Shown: positions 51,709 to 60,629, counted from the stretch's first letter. The stretch is 64,000 nt of DNA from Iodobacter fluviatilis (GCF_004194535.1 NZ_CP025781.1:1488001-1552000), one strand, 5' to 3'. Program-made: numbers and translations. The notes: generated from the sequence alone by a model not told the origin.

Positions 51709-52195
51709 TGCCATCCTCACCTGCATCCTTGTTGGATTGAATCGCTGGAGCCTCAGGAGAACGGTGGCTTAATGCCTCCCCCGTTGCTGGGGAATCCAGA
51801 TAAGTTTGTAAAATCTGCATTGCCGCCACTTGATCCAAGGCGGGCTTTTGGCGGCGGCCGCGCACACCGGTTTCATTAAGCGCACTGCTAGCGGCAGCGC
51901 TAGACAGCCGCTCATCCACTAAAAACACCGGCAAGCTAAAACGCCCGTGTAGCCGATTCGCAAATTTTTTAGAGAGCCGCGTCATTTCGTGCGGTGTGCC
52001 ATCTAAATGACTAGGCAAGCCAACGATCAAACAAGCTGGCTGCCATTCGTGAATCAATTGCTCGACCCGCGCAAAACGGCGATCATTTCCTTCCGCCGTG
52101 ATGGTTTCTACCGGATGGGCAATACCCAGCTCAGACGAGCCAACGGCCACACCAATCCGTACTTCACCAAAATCAAAAGCCAGAAGAGTACTCAT
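51701..52195 (-). CDS. ruvX: YqgF/RuvX RNase H-fold nuclease
   Basis: RuvX/YqgF (164 aa), implicated in 16S rRNA 5'-end maturation. It has [46 protein letters not shown] and [16 protein letters not shown], and a C-terminal extension beyond the usual ~140 residues ([20 protein letters not shown]). It lies between algH and pyrB. A 141-bp gap to algH holds a GCCCCAATC/GATTGGGCG stem (52282-52320). Confidence 0.93.
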   Translation of the reverse strand: MSTLLAFDFGEVRIGVAVGSSELGIAHPVETITAEGNDRRFARVEQLIHEWQPACLIVGLPSHLDGTPHEMTRLSKKFANRLHGRFSLPVFLVDERLSSAAASSALNETGVRGRRQKPALDQVAAMQILQTYLDSPATGEALSHRSPEAPAIQSNKDAGEDGNV

Positions 52196-52336
52196 TGTTT
52201 TCCAGATGACAATGCCAAAAGCATCACCAGATGCGGTTTCAAAATATTAGCTAAATTAATAAACTGACTTAATTGTGAGCAGCCCCAATCAACACGCCGT
52301 TATCGGCGCTAGATTGGGCGCTCTTTGATGGGCGGA

Positions 52337-52888
52337 TTACGCGTGGCCAGCGTCTTTAGACAGCATCGCGATATCAATCCCCAGCAATCCCAAAGCAGCG
52401 GCATAACGGGCTTCGGGAGGTAGATCAAAAATAATTTTAGGATCGGCTTCTACGGTAAGCCATGAATTCTGAGCGATTTCGTTCTCAAGTTGGCCCGCAT
52501 CCCAGCCAGCATAACCCAAGCTTAAAAACACCTGATCTGGCCCCTCACCATCTCCTAATGCCTGCAAGACATCTCTGGAGGTAGAAAGGCCCATTTCATC
52601 CGAAACGGCCAAGCTAGATTGCCAGCTACCTAAGGGGGTGTGCAGCACAAAGCCTCTATCGGTTTGTACCGGCCCACCAAAATGCACCGATAGCTCGGCC
52701 ATAGCGGGGCGATGCAGCTCAATATCGATCTGCTCAAAAAGGGAGGCCAGCGTCATACCTAGCGGCCGATTCACGATCACCCCCATCGCGCCGTGTTCAT
52801 TGTGCTCACACACAAAGGTTAAAGCGCGGGAAAAAATCGGATCGACGAGGCTAGGCATCGCAATCAAAAAATGACGAGAAAAGTTCAT
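52337..52888 (-). CDS. algH: YqgE/AlgH family protein
   Basis: A UPF0301 protein (183 aa from ATG 52888, with GGA upstream; ATG 52900 is possible). It has [58 protein letters not shown] and [18 protein letters not shown]. Its role is unclear; named from alginate regulation in Pseudomonas. It precedes ruvX on the minus strand, a conserved pair. Confidence 0.93.
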   Translation of the reverse strand: MNFSRHFLIAMPSLVDPIFSRALTFVCEHNEHGAMGVIVNRPLGMTLASLFEQIDIELHRPAMAELSVHFGGPVQTDRGFVLHTPLGSWQSSLAVSDEMGLSTSRDVLQALGDGEGPDQVFLSLGYAGWDAGQLENEIAQNSWLTVEADPKIIFDLPPEARYAAALGLLGIDIAMLSKDAGHA

Positions 52889-52992
52889 TGCGTTATCCAT
52901 GATTCTAATTATCGCACAAGCCGCAGATTACAGCGCGTCACCCATGCCGTAGAAATGGCACAATAGGGCGTTAATTCTATTAATCTCCCCCT

Positions 52993-54384
52993 ATGCCCAC
53001 AACATCATTGATTTGGTTTCGCCGCGATTTACGTCTATTTGACCACGCAGCCTTACATCACGCGCTAAAAGCCTCGCAAAAAGTGATTGCGGTATTTATC
53101 TTTGATCGTTCTATTTTAGATGGCTTAAAACGAGATGATCGGCGAATTGCTTTTATTTGGCACAGCTTGCAGCAGCTCAAAGCCAGCTTAATGGCTGAAG
53201 GATCTGATTTAGTCATTCGCCACGGCAAGGCCGAGCTAGAAATCCCACGTTTAGCCGCAGAATTTAACGCCACCGCCGTTTACACCAATCACGATTACGA
53301 ACCCGCCGCTATTGTGCGTGATGCCAATGTGGCAGAGCAACTGGCCACAGTGGGCTGCCAATTACATAGCTACAAAGACCAAGTGATCTTTGAAAAAGAT
53401 GAAGTGCTGACTAAAACCGGCGGTATGTATAGTGTATTTACGCCGTACAAACGCAGTTGGCTCGCCAAACTCAATGATTTTTACTTAACATCTTACCCAA
53501 TTAAGCCCTATCTAAAACGGCTTGCCCCGCTCCCCTTGCAAGCTATGCCAAGCCTAGCGGTGCTGGGTTTTGATGATATCGATGTCAGCACTCTACAGCC
53601 GGGTATGGCTGGCGGCGAGGCGCTGTTTAATGACTTTTGCCTGCGTATCAACGACTACCAAGAAGCCCGTGATTTTCCAGCGGTAAAAGGCGTCTCTTAT
53701 TTATCCGTCCATTTACGCTTTGGCACGGTGTCAATTCGTGAGCTCGCAAAAAGGGCTTGGCAAATGGGTGGGCGCGGCGCTGAAACATGGCTATCAGAGC
53801 TCATCTGGCGCGAGTTTTATCAGCAAATTCTTTGGCATCGGCCCGAAGTGGTTCAGCACGCATTTAAGCCTGAATACGACGCGCTGCCTTTCCCAAATAA
53901 TCCTGAATACTTTGCCGCATGGTGCGAGGGACGTACAGGCTTTCCCATTGTGGATGCCGCCATGCGCCAGCTGAATCAAACTGGCTTTATGCATAACCGC
54001 CTACGGATGATTGCCGCCAGTTTTTTAGTCAAAGACCTACTCATTGACTGGCGCTGGGGCGAGCAATATTTTGCCGAAAAACTCAATGATTTTGATTTAG
54101 CCGCGAATAATGGTGGCTGGCAATGGGCCGCATCAACGGGCTGCGATGCCCAGCCTTATTTTAGGATTTTTAACCCAGTCAGCCAATCCGAGCGCTTTGA
54201 CCCACAGGGTAAATTTATCCGCCGCTATTGCCCTGAGCTGGCAGAGCTAAGCCCAAAAGAAATTCATGCTCCTTGGCTCATCAAAGCTATTTTTGGCATA
54301 AAGCCCAGCTATGATTATCCTGCGCCCATCGTGGATCACGCAGCACAACGCATAGCCGCCTTGGCTTTATTTAAACGAAACTAA
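52993..54384 (+). CDS. phrB: Deoxyribodipyrimidine photolyase
   Basis: A class I CPD photolyase (463 aa) that repairs UV cyclobutane dimers with blue light. The N-terminal antenna domain begins SLIWFRRDLRLFDHAALHHAL. The FAD domain has WLSELIWREFYQQILWHRPEV, GRTGFPIVDAAMRQLNQTGFMHNRLRMI, DFDLAANNGGWQWAASTGCDAQPYFRIFNP with the tryptophan and asparagine positions of photolyases. It stands alone between algH (divergent) and the small paralogous genes. Confidence 0.96.
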   Translation: MPTTSLIWFRRDLRLFDHAALHHALKASQKVIAVFIFDRSILDGLKRDDRRIAFIWHSLQQLKASLMAEGSDLVIRHGKAELEIPRLAAEFNATAVYTNHDYEPAAIVRDANVAEQLATVGCQLHSYKDQVIFEKDEVLTKTGGMYSVFTPYKRSWLAKLNDFYLTSYPIKPYLKRLAPLPLQAMPSLAVLGFDDIDVSTLQPGMAGGEALFNDFCLRINDYQEARDFPAVKGVSYLSVHLRFGTVSIRELAKRAWQMGGRGAETWLSELIWREFYQQILWHRPEVVQHAFKPEYDALPFPNNPEYFAAWCEGRTGFPIVDAAMRQLNQTGFMHNRLRMIAASFLVKDLLIDWRWGEQYFAEKLNDFDLAANNGGWQWAASTGCDAQPYFRIFNPVSQSERFDPQGKFIRRYCPELAELSPKEIHAPWLIKAIFGIKPSYDYPAPIVDHAAQRIAALALFKRN

Positions 54385-54426
54385 ATGCTGGCCGCTTTGA
54401 TGCAGCAGCGATGACCCGATCAGACT

Positions 54427-54798
54427 ATGCGCAAATTTCTTACTTCCACCCGTCTCTTTGCTCTCGGTATTTGCCTAGTAGCAAGCGCCATTGCCATTGC
54501 CTATTTTGCCATCATGCAAGAAAAAGAGCAGGACGGCCATTGGCCGTGGCCACTTAATGGCGTACTCATTAACCAATCCGCTCAAGCAGCCAAAGTCTGG
54601 GACGACGATCATCTGCACTACACCATTGCCGCACACACCCGCTCTGGTAATGAGCTTGATGTAGACCATGTGCAAGAAAGCGCATCGGGGCGCTGGTGCA
54701 AAGTAGGCCCGCATACCGTCACCCTAAAAGCAGATGGTTATTTAGATGGCTGCCCCTGCTATTCGCTTGACGCAGGCCGAGCCTGTATTCAGTTTTAG
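54427..54798 (+). CDS. Small exported or membrane-anchored protein, paralogue 1
   Basis: An unrecognised 123-aa protein with an N-terminal hydrophobic segment (residues ~9-30), probably a membrane anchor or uncleaved signal. The exported part shares a pattern with the next gene: WPWPLNG, NQS, a VWD box, LDVDH, GRWCKVGP, then D-G-C-x-C and AGRAC near the end. Four conserved cysteines suggest disulfides outside the cytoplasm. It follows phrB by 42 bp. Function unknown. Confidence 0.8.
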   Translation: MRKFLTSTRLFALGICLVASAIAIAYFAIMQEKEQDGHWPWPLNGVLINQSAQAAKVWDDDHLHYTIAAHTRSGNELDVDHVQESASGRWCKVGPHTVTLKADGYLDGCPCYSLDAGRACIQF

Positions 54799-54904
54799 CG
54801 GGCTATGTTGGCAATTAACGACCGCCATCGCCTGCCAAACAAATAGATACGCTGCATGGAGCACACACAACTAACCACTTTTTAATGACAAGCAAGCCCA
54901 GTTA

Positions 54905-54960
54905 TATTCAATTTTAACGGACTATTTTGGCAATAGATTACAGCCATAGCCTACTAAATG
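54905..54960 (+). repeat. Relic of a duplicated gene end between the two paralogues
   Basis: 54905-54960 (TATTCAATTTTAACGGACTA...TTGGCAATAGATTACAGCC) matches 54786-54841, which covers the last codons and 3' flank of paralogue 1 (TATTCAGTTTTAGCGGGCTA...TTGGCAATTAACGACCGCC), offset by 119 bp. It supports tandem duplication as the origin of the pair. Confidence 0.65.
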
Positions 54961-54994
54961 GCGGCATGATAGTGCTCTGTTTTTTAAGCAAAAT

Positions 54995-55417
54995 ATGCCA
55001 ATGCCTTGCAATACCCGCGTCCTCTATATCCTTATTTTTCTCGCCATTAGCACCCTAAGCAGCTACGCCTCGGCCATGTATTGGCCTTGGCCTTTGAATG
55101 GCAAAGTGGTCAACCAAAGTAGCCTTCCCGTTGCGGTGTGGGATGGAGAGCACGGAATTTACACCCTGCCTGCCCACAGCTTCAGCCCCAAAACACTGGA
55201 TGTCGATCATCTATATTCGGGCTTAAATGGCCGCTGGTGCAAAATTGGCCCGCTTAAGGTGCAAATAGACTTCAAAGGCAATATTGATCAGTGCGAATGC
55301 TGGGTAGATAACGCTGGGGACGCCTGCAACAGCCGGGCTGTTGTGGCCGAAGTACGCTCCACTCCAGCGCCCAAAGTAGTGCAGGCCGCACAACCGGCCA
55401 GTATTCCGGCATCCTAG
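54995..55417 (+). CDS. Small exported protein, paralogue 2
   Basis: A 140-aa protein with a signal peptide (MPMPCNTRVLYILIFLAIST...SYASA) and the same body as paralogue 1: WPWPLNGKVVNQS, VAVWDGEHGIYTL, LDVDHLY, LNGRWCKIGP, and CECWVDNAGDACNS. The C-terminal 30 residues are an Ala/Pro/Val-rich tail absent from paralogue 1. The TAG stop lies in the CTAG flank of MITE A copy 2, so the tail end may have been set by that insertion. Function unknown. Confidence 0.8.
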   Translation: MPMPCNTRVLYILIFLAISTLSSYASAMYWPWPLNGKVVNQSSLPVAVWDGEHGIYTLPAHSFSPKTLDVDHLYSGLNGRWCKIGPLKVQIDFKGNIDQCECWVDNAGDACNSRAVVAEVRSTPAPKVVQAAQPASIPAS

Positions 55418-55581
55418 CAGCCTGTCGGACTTAAGCGATCGTAGCGAGGGAAAGACCGGTTTGAGACAGATTTAGCGGATTTTTGAGGCGAATAGCTGGC
55501 TATTCAACGAGAAAGTGCGGGAAATATGGCCAAATCCGGCTTTTCCGTAGCAGATCAGTCTTAAGTTCGACAGGCTGCTAG
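55414..55581. mobile_element. MITE-like element A, copy 2 (160 bp, CTAG-flanked)
   Basis: The second copy of the 160-bp element (55418-55577), in the same orientation as copy 1. It is again flanked by CTAG and again provides the TAG stop of the gene to its left. Its right inverted repeat has one mismatch (CTTAAGTTCGACAGGCTG). The convergent CPBP gene ends 4 bp to its right. Confidence 0.9.
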
Positions 55582-55584
55582 TCC

Positions 55585-56466
55585 CTATGCGCCTACATAC
55601 ATGGGGTAGGTAAAGCAAAGAAAATGGACGAGGTTAAATCCAAAATGCACAAGAATCGCCATTTCAATCCGCCGGCTCTGCTGATACACCAAGGCATAGC
55701 CCAAGCCTGCCAAACTAGCTAAAGCCATATACATCACACCACCCGCAAAATGAGCCAGCCCAAATAACAGCGCCGAGGCCCCCACCGCCAGTACCGAGCC
55801 CAAAGGCTTGCTGCTTAGGCGGTGCAAAGATTCTTGCACAAAGCCTCGAAAGAACGCCTCCTCGGCAACGCAAGTCAGCAATAAATTAACCACAACAAAC
55901 ACCGCCGTAGCGGCTGGCAGTTTTAAATCAAAGCGGAAAAACTGGCTAAGCACCCCAGCAATGCACAACAGCAGAATCGTTGTAAAAACAAACAAACACG
56001 AACGTCTAAAATCCACTTTTAGCTCGGCGAAGCTTGTCACCTTGCGGCAAAACAAAACCAGCAGCAATAAGCCTACGATTCCCTTATCAAAATTGGCATA
56101 GAGCGTAAATGGCGGCGCATCTGCACTCAATTGCACACCTTTAAAGATCAGTAAATTACTAAACTCCGGCACCTTATGCATCGCCAAAGCCAGCGCCAGC
56201 AAAGCGGCGACCACGCCCAAAGCCAGCCGCAAAACCTTAGGTAGCCGATCGCAACTCGCCCCCGATAGCACCAAAGCCAGTACCAAAACGAGTAATAAAC
56301 CCACAAACCCCAAGACCCCCGTTGCCAGCGCGGTACAAAGCGCCAGCGCAAAACAAACCAGCCAAGGCCGAATAGAAAGCCTGCCCCAATGCACCACAGG
56401 CAACCACGCACACACAATGGCCAAGATTAAAAACACATAGGCAGGAGAACTCAGAAGTTTCAGCAT
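55585..56466 (-). CDS. CPBP-family intramembrane glutamic protease
   Basis: A polytopic membrane protein (293 aa, about eight hydrophobic segments) of the CPBP/CAAX-protease family. The three motifs are present: EEAFFRGFVQ (Glu-Glu and Arg), LLFGLAHFAGG (His) and VHFGFNLVHF (His and Asn). In bacteria such proteins often act in bacteriocin immunity or membrane-protein processing; nothing here decides the substrate. Its 3' end is against MITE A copy 2. Confidence 0.85.
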   Translation of the reverse strand: MLKLLSSPAYVFLILAIVCAWLPVVHWGRLSIRPWLVCFALALCTALATGVLGFVGLLLVLVLALVLSGASCDRLPKVLRLALGVVAALLALALAMHKVPEFSNLLIFKGVQLSADAPPFTLYANFDKGIVGLLLLVLFCRKVTSFAELKVDFRRSCLFVFTTILLLCIAGVLSQFFRFDLKLPAATAVFVVVNLLLTCVAEEAFFRGFVQESLHRLSSKPLGSVLAVGASALLFGLAHFAGGVMYMALASLAGLGYALVYQQSRRIEMAILVHFGFNLVHFLCFTYPMYVGA

Positions 56467-56649
56467 TGAGAATCAATAAAAAAGTGTGAGAAGGGGCAAG
56501 ATGATACGGAGAATAACGAAGATAGGGTGCTAAGAAAGCCGCAGAAAAATCATCATGCCGATGATGGCAGGGACCCAGCTTAAAGAAAAAAACACAGCAA
56601 ACAGGCCACAAACACTAAAAAAGTAGCCTGTAGCATCGATCAATACAGC

Positions 56650-57810
56650 CTATCTGTTTGACCACGACCATACCGGCTTATCTAAATCATGCAGCCCTAA
56701 AACCGACGTTTCGCCGCAGTCTTTTTGCAAAATAATCGAATTACAATCCGCCTCACGCTCAAGCGCCGCCACAAGACGGCTGGCATGGCTAACAACAATC
56801 ACTTGGCTGTGCGCCGCTGCGGCAGAAATTAAGCGTGCTAAAGCAGGCAATAAATCAGGATGCAAACTGGTTTCAGGCTCGTTCAAGACCAAAAGCTCCG
56901 GTGGGCGCGGGCTAAGCAAAGCGGCAATCAGCAATAAATAGCGCAGCGTACCGTCCGATAACTCCCTTGCCGCCAAAGGGCGCAATAAGCCACGCTGCCA
57001 CATCAAAACGCTAAAACGGCCATCATTAACGGCAATCTCGATCCGTGCGCCGGGGAAAGCATCGTCAACCGCCGCCATCAGTGCAGCGGCATCGCCAATC
57101 TCAATAATGGTTTGCAGCGCAGCTGCCAAATCACCGCCATCATTCGCCAAAATAGGCGTGTAAGTGCCAATTTGCGCCTGCCTAGCGGGCGCACTGGCAT
57201 CGGTGCGTAAATGATCATAAAAACGCCAGCGACGCATCGCCTCGCGCAGCTGCAAAACCTCGGGCGCATTCACCGGATCGGCACACTGGCTAAAAATACT
57301 ATCGTAAGTAGGCACATGCTGGCTGATGATCTGCCAACTGCGCCCCAGCCGCGTTTTTGCAACAGCATTACGCCTATCCATCAGCAAGGTAACTTCCCGC
57401 TGAGCACTTCCCGCCCAGATTTGCTCACGCTTTATTTCGGGGTCTGCCGCAAATAACGATAAGCTGGGTGTGGGCAAACCTAAATCAATTGCATAGGAAA
57501 AATCATCGCCAGCAAAGCCCAGCTTGAGTGAAACAGCCGCCTTTCTTACCGTTGCCTGAATCGGTACATCACCACGGCGCATTGCACTAGAAATATTCTC
57601 TGGCCCCGCCCATAAAGTAGAAGCAAAGCCCCCTTCCAGCGCCAAAGACCCAATCAAACGCCCCGCCGCAGATTCCGCAATTAAGCGTAAAGCACGATAT
57701 AAACTCGATTTCCCGCAACCATTAGCACCACTAATGACATTGAGCTGAGCCAAAGGAACAACTAAATCGCGTAAGGAACGGTAATTGGCAATAGCAAGTT
57801 TATGCAGCAT
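56650..57810 (-). CDS. AAA-family ATPase of the RecF/SMC-like (AAA_21) type
   Basis: An ATPase of 386 aa from ATG 57810. Walker A is GANGCGKSS (residues 28-36), the ABC-type signature LSDGTLRYLLLIAALL, Walker B ELLVLNEPETSLHPDLLPAL and a histidine switch VVSHASRL. The central part is a short insert without a long coiled coil. Such stand-alone ATPases occur both as housekeeping proteins of unknown role and in defence systems (OLD-like, AbiL/retron-associated). I see no TOPRIM domain or partner nuclease here, so no function is assigned. Confidence 0.82.
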   Translation of the reverse strand: MLHKLAIANYRSLRDLVVPLAQLNVISGANGCGKSSLYRALRLIAESAAGRLIGSLALEGGFASTLWAGPENISSAMRRGDVPIQATVRKAAVSLKLGFAGDDFSYAIDLGLPTPSLSLFAADPEIKREQIWAGSAQREVTLLMDRRNAVAKTRLGRSWQIISQHVPTYDSIFSQCADPVNAPEVLQLREAMRRWRFYDHLRTDASAPARQAQIGTYTPILANDGGDLAAALQTIIEIGDAAALMAAVDDAFPGARIEIAVNDGRFSVLMWQRGLLRPLAARELSDGTLRYLLLIAALLSPRPPELLVLNEPETSLHPDLLPALARLISAAAAHSQVIVVSHASRLVAALEREADCNSIILQKDCGETSVLGLHDLDKPVWSWSNR

Positions 57811-58153
57811 GGCAATCAATCGGCAAAAAACACCATCATAAAGCCAAGCGCGCCCTGTGGCACGGGTGTTTCTTTACAAAATGCACAGAGATGGAAAGCG
57901 TGGAATATAAGATCAGGACTTCAGCTTAATAGCAGGGCGCTGCTTATTGGCATTGATTAGAATTAATACCTTTAAAGCCATAAAAAATATTTAATTAAAT
58001 CGTTTATTCCTGACTATCAGATTTAATCGATCGACCTAATTATGCCTCTTAACTCAATGGACTCTGTATAAATCAATCTACAACCTGACTTAAAAGAAAA
58101 GGAGGGAATCCCCGCTCAATCGGATGTAGTATATTGGCATAAAACACTTCAGG

Positions 58154-58193
58154 GCGCGCCTCACAAGGTCTTGCAAAGGCGCGCTGCGTTTTT
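58154..58193 (+). terminator. GC-rich hairpin with T-run left of the cassette cluster
   Basis: A perfect 8-bp stem (GCGCGCCT/AGGCGCGC) with a 15-nt loop is followed after four bases by TTTTT. It lies 50 bp left of the first cassette boundary. It could end a plus-strand transcript before the cassettes, or be part of an old attachment site. The rest of 57811-58242 is AT-rich and holds no gene, integrase fragment or convincing attI. Confidence 0.5.
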
Positions 58194-58345
58194 ATACGCC
58201 CGAGATGGTGGTTTTTCTACCATTTTAGGGTGTCTACATATTGTTAGCCACTTAGAGAGTATTTATGACCGTAGCTATGGTAATCCCCCCACAAAACCAG
58301 CTCATTTTTAAGTAGAATTTTCTCGTAGTCTTTGAGGAGCTCTAC

Positions 58346-58612
58346 ATGAAAGCAGCACGTTATTCTGACAGCCAGATTATGGCGATTTTAAAGCAAGCGG
58401 AAGCCGGTTCAACCGTCCCCGATCTGTGCCGCGAGCACGGCATGAGTTCTGCCTCTTTCTACAAATGGCGCGCTAAGTTTGGCGGCATGGACGTCTCGAT
58501 GATGACGCGGATGAAAGAGCTGGAGGACGAAAATAAGCGCCTTAAAAAGATGTATATCGAAGCCCAGATGCAAGCGGATATCATCAAGGAGGCCATGTCA
58601 AAAAAGTGGTGA
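58346..58612 (+). CDS. IS3-family transposase OrfA
   Basis: An 88-aa OrfA with a helix-turn-helix ([42 protein letters not shown]) and a leucine-zipper-like tail ([21 protein letters not shown]). It ends just after the slippery heptamer A_AAA_AAG (58600-58606), which should allow a -1 shift into orfB to make the OrfAB transposase. GAGGAG precedes the ATG. Confidence 0.93.
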   Translation: MKAARYSDSQIMAILKQAEAGSTVPDLCREHGMSSASFYKWRAKFGGMDVSMMTRMKELEDENKRLKKMYIEAQMQADIIKEAMSKKW

Positions 58613-59433
58613 AGCCATCTCAGCGTCGTGAGATGGCTCAATGGGCCGTTGAAACCAAGGCCGTTTCTATTCGTGCAGCTTGCGCCAGCTTTGCGATTGG
58701 CACGACTTGCTATCGCTATGTTCGTAAGCTGGATGCAGAAAATGCCCAAATCGCTGACTCATTGGTTCAACTCACGGAAACGCATCGCAACTGGGGCTTT
58801 GGCCTTTGTTTTTTGCATCTGCGAAACGTAAAGAAAAAGTACTGGAATCATAAACGGGTCTACAGGATTTACTGCGATTTAGAATTAAATCTGCGGATTA
58901 AGCCTAAAAAACGCTTAGATCGTGAAACCCCAGCGCCATTAGCTGTGCCAGAGGCAAAAAATGAAACGTGGTCGATGGATTTTATGCACGACCAATTGGC
59001 CGATGGCCGCAGTATTCGCTTATTTAATGTGATTGATGATTTTAATCGGGAAGGATTGGGCATTGAAGTCGATTTCTCTTTGCCAGCAGAGCGCGTCATA
59101 CGCAGCCTGAATCAAATTATTGAATGGCGCGGCAAGCCAAAACGAATCAGGTCCGATAATGGCCCTGAATATATTAGTCACCTATTAAAAAATTGGGCAG
59201 AGCAACAATCGATTGAATTGGCCTATATTCAGCCCGGTAACCCGCAGCAAAATGCATATATTGAGCGTTATAATCGGACTGTGCGTTATGAATGGCTGGC
59301 CTGCGATGACTTTGAAAGTCTTGCTGAAGTACAAGAAACCGCAACGCAATGGCTTTGGACTTACAATAACGAGCGTCCGCACATGGGATTGGGCGGCATC
59401 ACCCCGAAACAAAAACTGGCATTACATGCCTAG
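58606..59433 (+). CDS. IS3-family transposase OrfB (DDE catalytic domain)
   Basis: A 275-residue OrfB frame with the rve-type DDE triad: Asp125 (TWSMDFMHD), Asp184 ([10 protein letters not shown]) and Glu220 ([10 protein letters not shown]), i.e. DD(35)E. It begins inside orfA (GTG 58606) in the -1 frame. It is normally made as an OrfAB fusion by frameshifting. No stops or deletions are seen. Confidence 0.93.
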   Translation: MVKPSQRREMAQWAVETKAVSIRAACASFAIGTTCYRYVRKLDAENAQIADSLVQLTETHRNWGFGLCFLHLRNVKKKYWNHKRVYRIYCDLELNLRIKPKKRLDRETPAPLAVPEAKNETWSMDFMHDQLADGRSIRLFNVIDDFNREGLGIEVDFSLPAERVIRSLNQIIEWRGKPKRIRSDNGPEYISHLLKNWAEQQSIELAYIQPGNPQQNAYIERYNRTVRYEWLACDDFESLAEVQETATQWLWTYNNERPHMGLGGITPKQKLALHA

Positions 59434-59891
59434 CCTCTACTTTTAAGTGAGCTTAAAAATGGGGGGATTACCCTATTACAGCCTTGCTATCAATTCTCGG
59501 TGTCGTAGTCGGCGCGTTCTTACAAAACCACTTTGCCAGACAGAATAACGAGGCAAAACAACTTCTCGAATCTCGCAACCAAGCCTATATCGATTTCATG
59601 GAGGCTGTTTCTCTTGTAATGTCAGCTCAGCGCTTGGGCAGGAGAGAACAGGAGCAAGAACAACTCGCTAGACTCACTCATGCAAAAGCACGTATCTGCA
59701 TGTTTGGTGAAGAATCTGTTATTAAGCAGCTCGCTACTTTCTGGGAGGCGGGTGCTAAGCTCGAAACAGAGTCAGAGATTCTCGCATTCACACGCTTCGT
59801 TCTCGATATCCGCAAGTCACTTGGGCTAAAGGACAAGGAGTTTCTTAATGCTGAGGTTTCGCAATTGCTATTCGCTATCAAACCACCACGC

Positions 59892-59978
59892 AGCTAACCC
59901 AACGCTCAACCCCGTTTGCTTCGCTCTCTGGACACTGCGCGATAAAGCCGCGCAGCGCCGGTTAGCTCTACGTTAGGC
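59892..59978 (+). other. attC site of cassette A
   Basis: An imperfect palindrome of 87 bp running from AGCTAAC, overlapping the gene's stop, to GTTAGGC. Inner pairing includes AACG/CGTT and GCT.AACC/GGTTAGC, with a CTGCGCG/CGCGCAG hairpin in the middle. The crossover is G59972^TTAGGC. The left core AGCTAAC is one mismatch from the complement of this cassette's own first bases (GTTAGCC at 58243). Confidence 0.82.
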
Positions 59979-59982
59979 ACTT

Positions 59983-60324
59983 ATGTCCGCTGTAATCACG
60001 AATGAAAGCTACACTTTGTCAGTTCACAAGCGCGTAGGCACTGTGGCGTTTGGCATGCTCAGTGGTGAGGTTGAATTTATTGAAGGTGCGATTGAGTTGG
60101 CATCTTTGCGCCATGAAGCCGCAGTCGAAGAAAACGACCCTGACTTTATGGCTTTTGTTGTAATTGCATCCGAAACGGATAGTCTTCCCATTGGTACATC
60201 AAGAGAACTATGGTCTAAAGAAGCATTAGCTAAGCATCAACCCGAAATTGATGCAGCTATTGTGTGGGCTAAAAAAGCGGGGTTAGCAGCCTGTCAATCT
60301 CTCGCGGGGCGTTTCCATGCCTAA
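59983..60324 (+). CDS. Cassette B protein (unrecognised, 113 aa)
   Basis: A small soluble protein. It begins MSAVITNESYTLSVHKRVGT and ends ACQSLAGRFHA. There is no signal peptide, membrane segment or catalytic motif I can name, though it has the look of a conserved family (balanced composition, well-formed). The ATG lies 10 bp after the crossover point, and the stop codon is inside the attC left core (GCCTAAC), so the cassette is very compact. It may be expressed only from upstream promoters. Confidence 0.8.
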   Translation: MSAVITNESYTLSVHKRVGTVAFGMLSGEVEFIEGAIELASLRHEAAVEENDPDFMAFVVIASETDSLPIGTSRELWSKEALAKHQPEIDAAIVWAKKAGLAACQSLAGRFHA

Positions 60325-60378
60325 CCCATCATTCAAGCGGGACGCGCTAAATCGCGCCCCTTAATTCAAACGTTAGGG
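60319..60378 (+). other. attC site of cassette B
   Basis: A classic 60-bp element from GCCTAAC to GTTAGGG. It has CATCATTCAAGCGGGACGCG on the left, GCGCCCCTTAATTCAAACG on the right, and a GACGCGC/GCGCCCC-type central stem. The left core is the exact complement of this cassette's own first bases (G^TTAGGC). The ATTCAA string occurs in both arms. Confidence 0.9.
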
Positions 60379-60383
60379 AAATC

Positions 60384-60629
60384 ATGGAACAGTCAGAAAT
60401 TGAAACACGACTCATTCGTCTTTCTGCTTACATTGCCGTCTTAGAGGCTGCTCTTGTTGCTGTTCTAGACCACTTGCCAAATCAGACCGCAGCTCTTCAC
60501 TCAATGGAGAAAGCCGAGAAAAATTTTGACGAACTTGCTCTTGCAGAGAATTTCTCAGACGAAGAACTAGACGCTTATCAAGCTGCTCGAGAGAAATTTA
60601 TCTCCCTAGTAACCAAGCGCGGTAACTAA
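60384..60629 (+). CDS. Cassette C protein (unrecognised, 81 aa)
   Basis: A short, acidic, probably all-helical protein (MEQSEIETRLIRLSAYIAVL, ending SLVTKRGN). It has no membrane segment or known motif. It could be a small regulatory protein or antitoxin-like, but there is no toxin partner beside it, so I leave it unassigned. The ATG lies 11 bp after the crossover G60372^TTAGGG. Confidence 0.75.
   Translation: MEQSEIETRLIRLSAYIAVLEAALVAVLDHLPNQTAALHSMEKAEKNFDELALAENFSDEELDAYQAAREKFISLVTKRGN

Larger units (their letters stand above)
58279..59472 (+). mobile_element. Intact IS3-family insertion sequence with CTAT target duplication
   Basis: A 1194-bp element with terminal inverted repeats starting GGTAATCCCCCCA and a 4-bp duplication CTAT on both sides (58275-58278 and 59473-59476). 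It carries orfA and an overlapping orfB joined by a slippery A6G. The 4-bp duplication and OrfA/OrfB types fit the IS51/IS407 part of the family; I cannot name the exact group. Both ends, both frames and the duplication are intact, so the insertion looks recent. Confidence 0.92.
58265..59897 (+). pseudogene. Cassette A gene, interrupted by an IS3-family element
   Basis: Removing the IS (58279-59472) and one CTAT copy rejoins ATGACCGTAGCTAT with TACAGCCTTGC to give one frame. It reads MTVAITALLSILGVVVGAF, then LQNHFARQNNEAKQLLESRN, and ends FAIKPPRS at 59897, about 142 aa. It has one N-terminal membrane helix, then a helical cytoplasmic part. I do not recognise the family. The IS hits codon 5. 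The distal part could still be expressed from internal starts (e.g. TTG 59484). It is the first plus-strand cassette; the crossover point would be G58243^TTAGCC. Confidence 0.75.

Noticed and set aside
57811-58243. attI site or integrase remnant left of the cassettes
   Set aside because: I found no tyrosine-recombinase motif in either strand and no convincing attI repeats; only GTTAGCC at 58243 is core-like.
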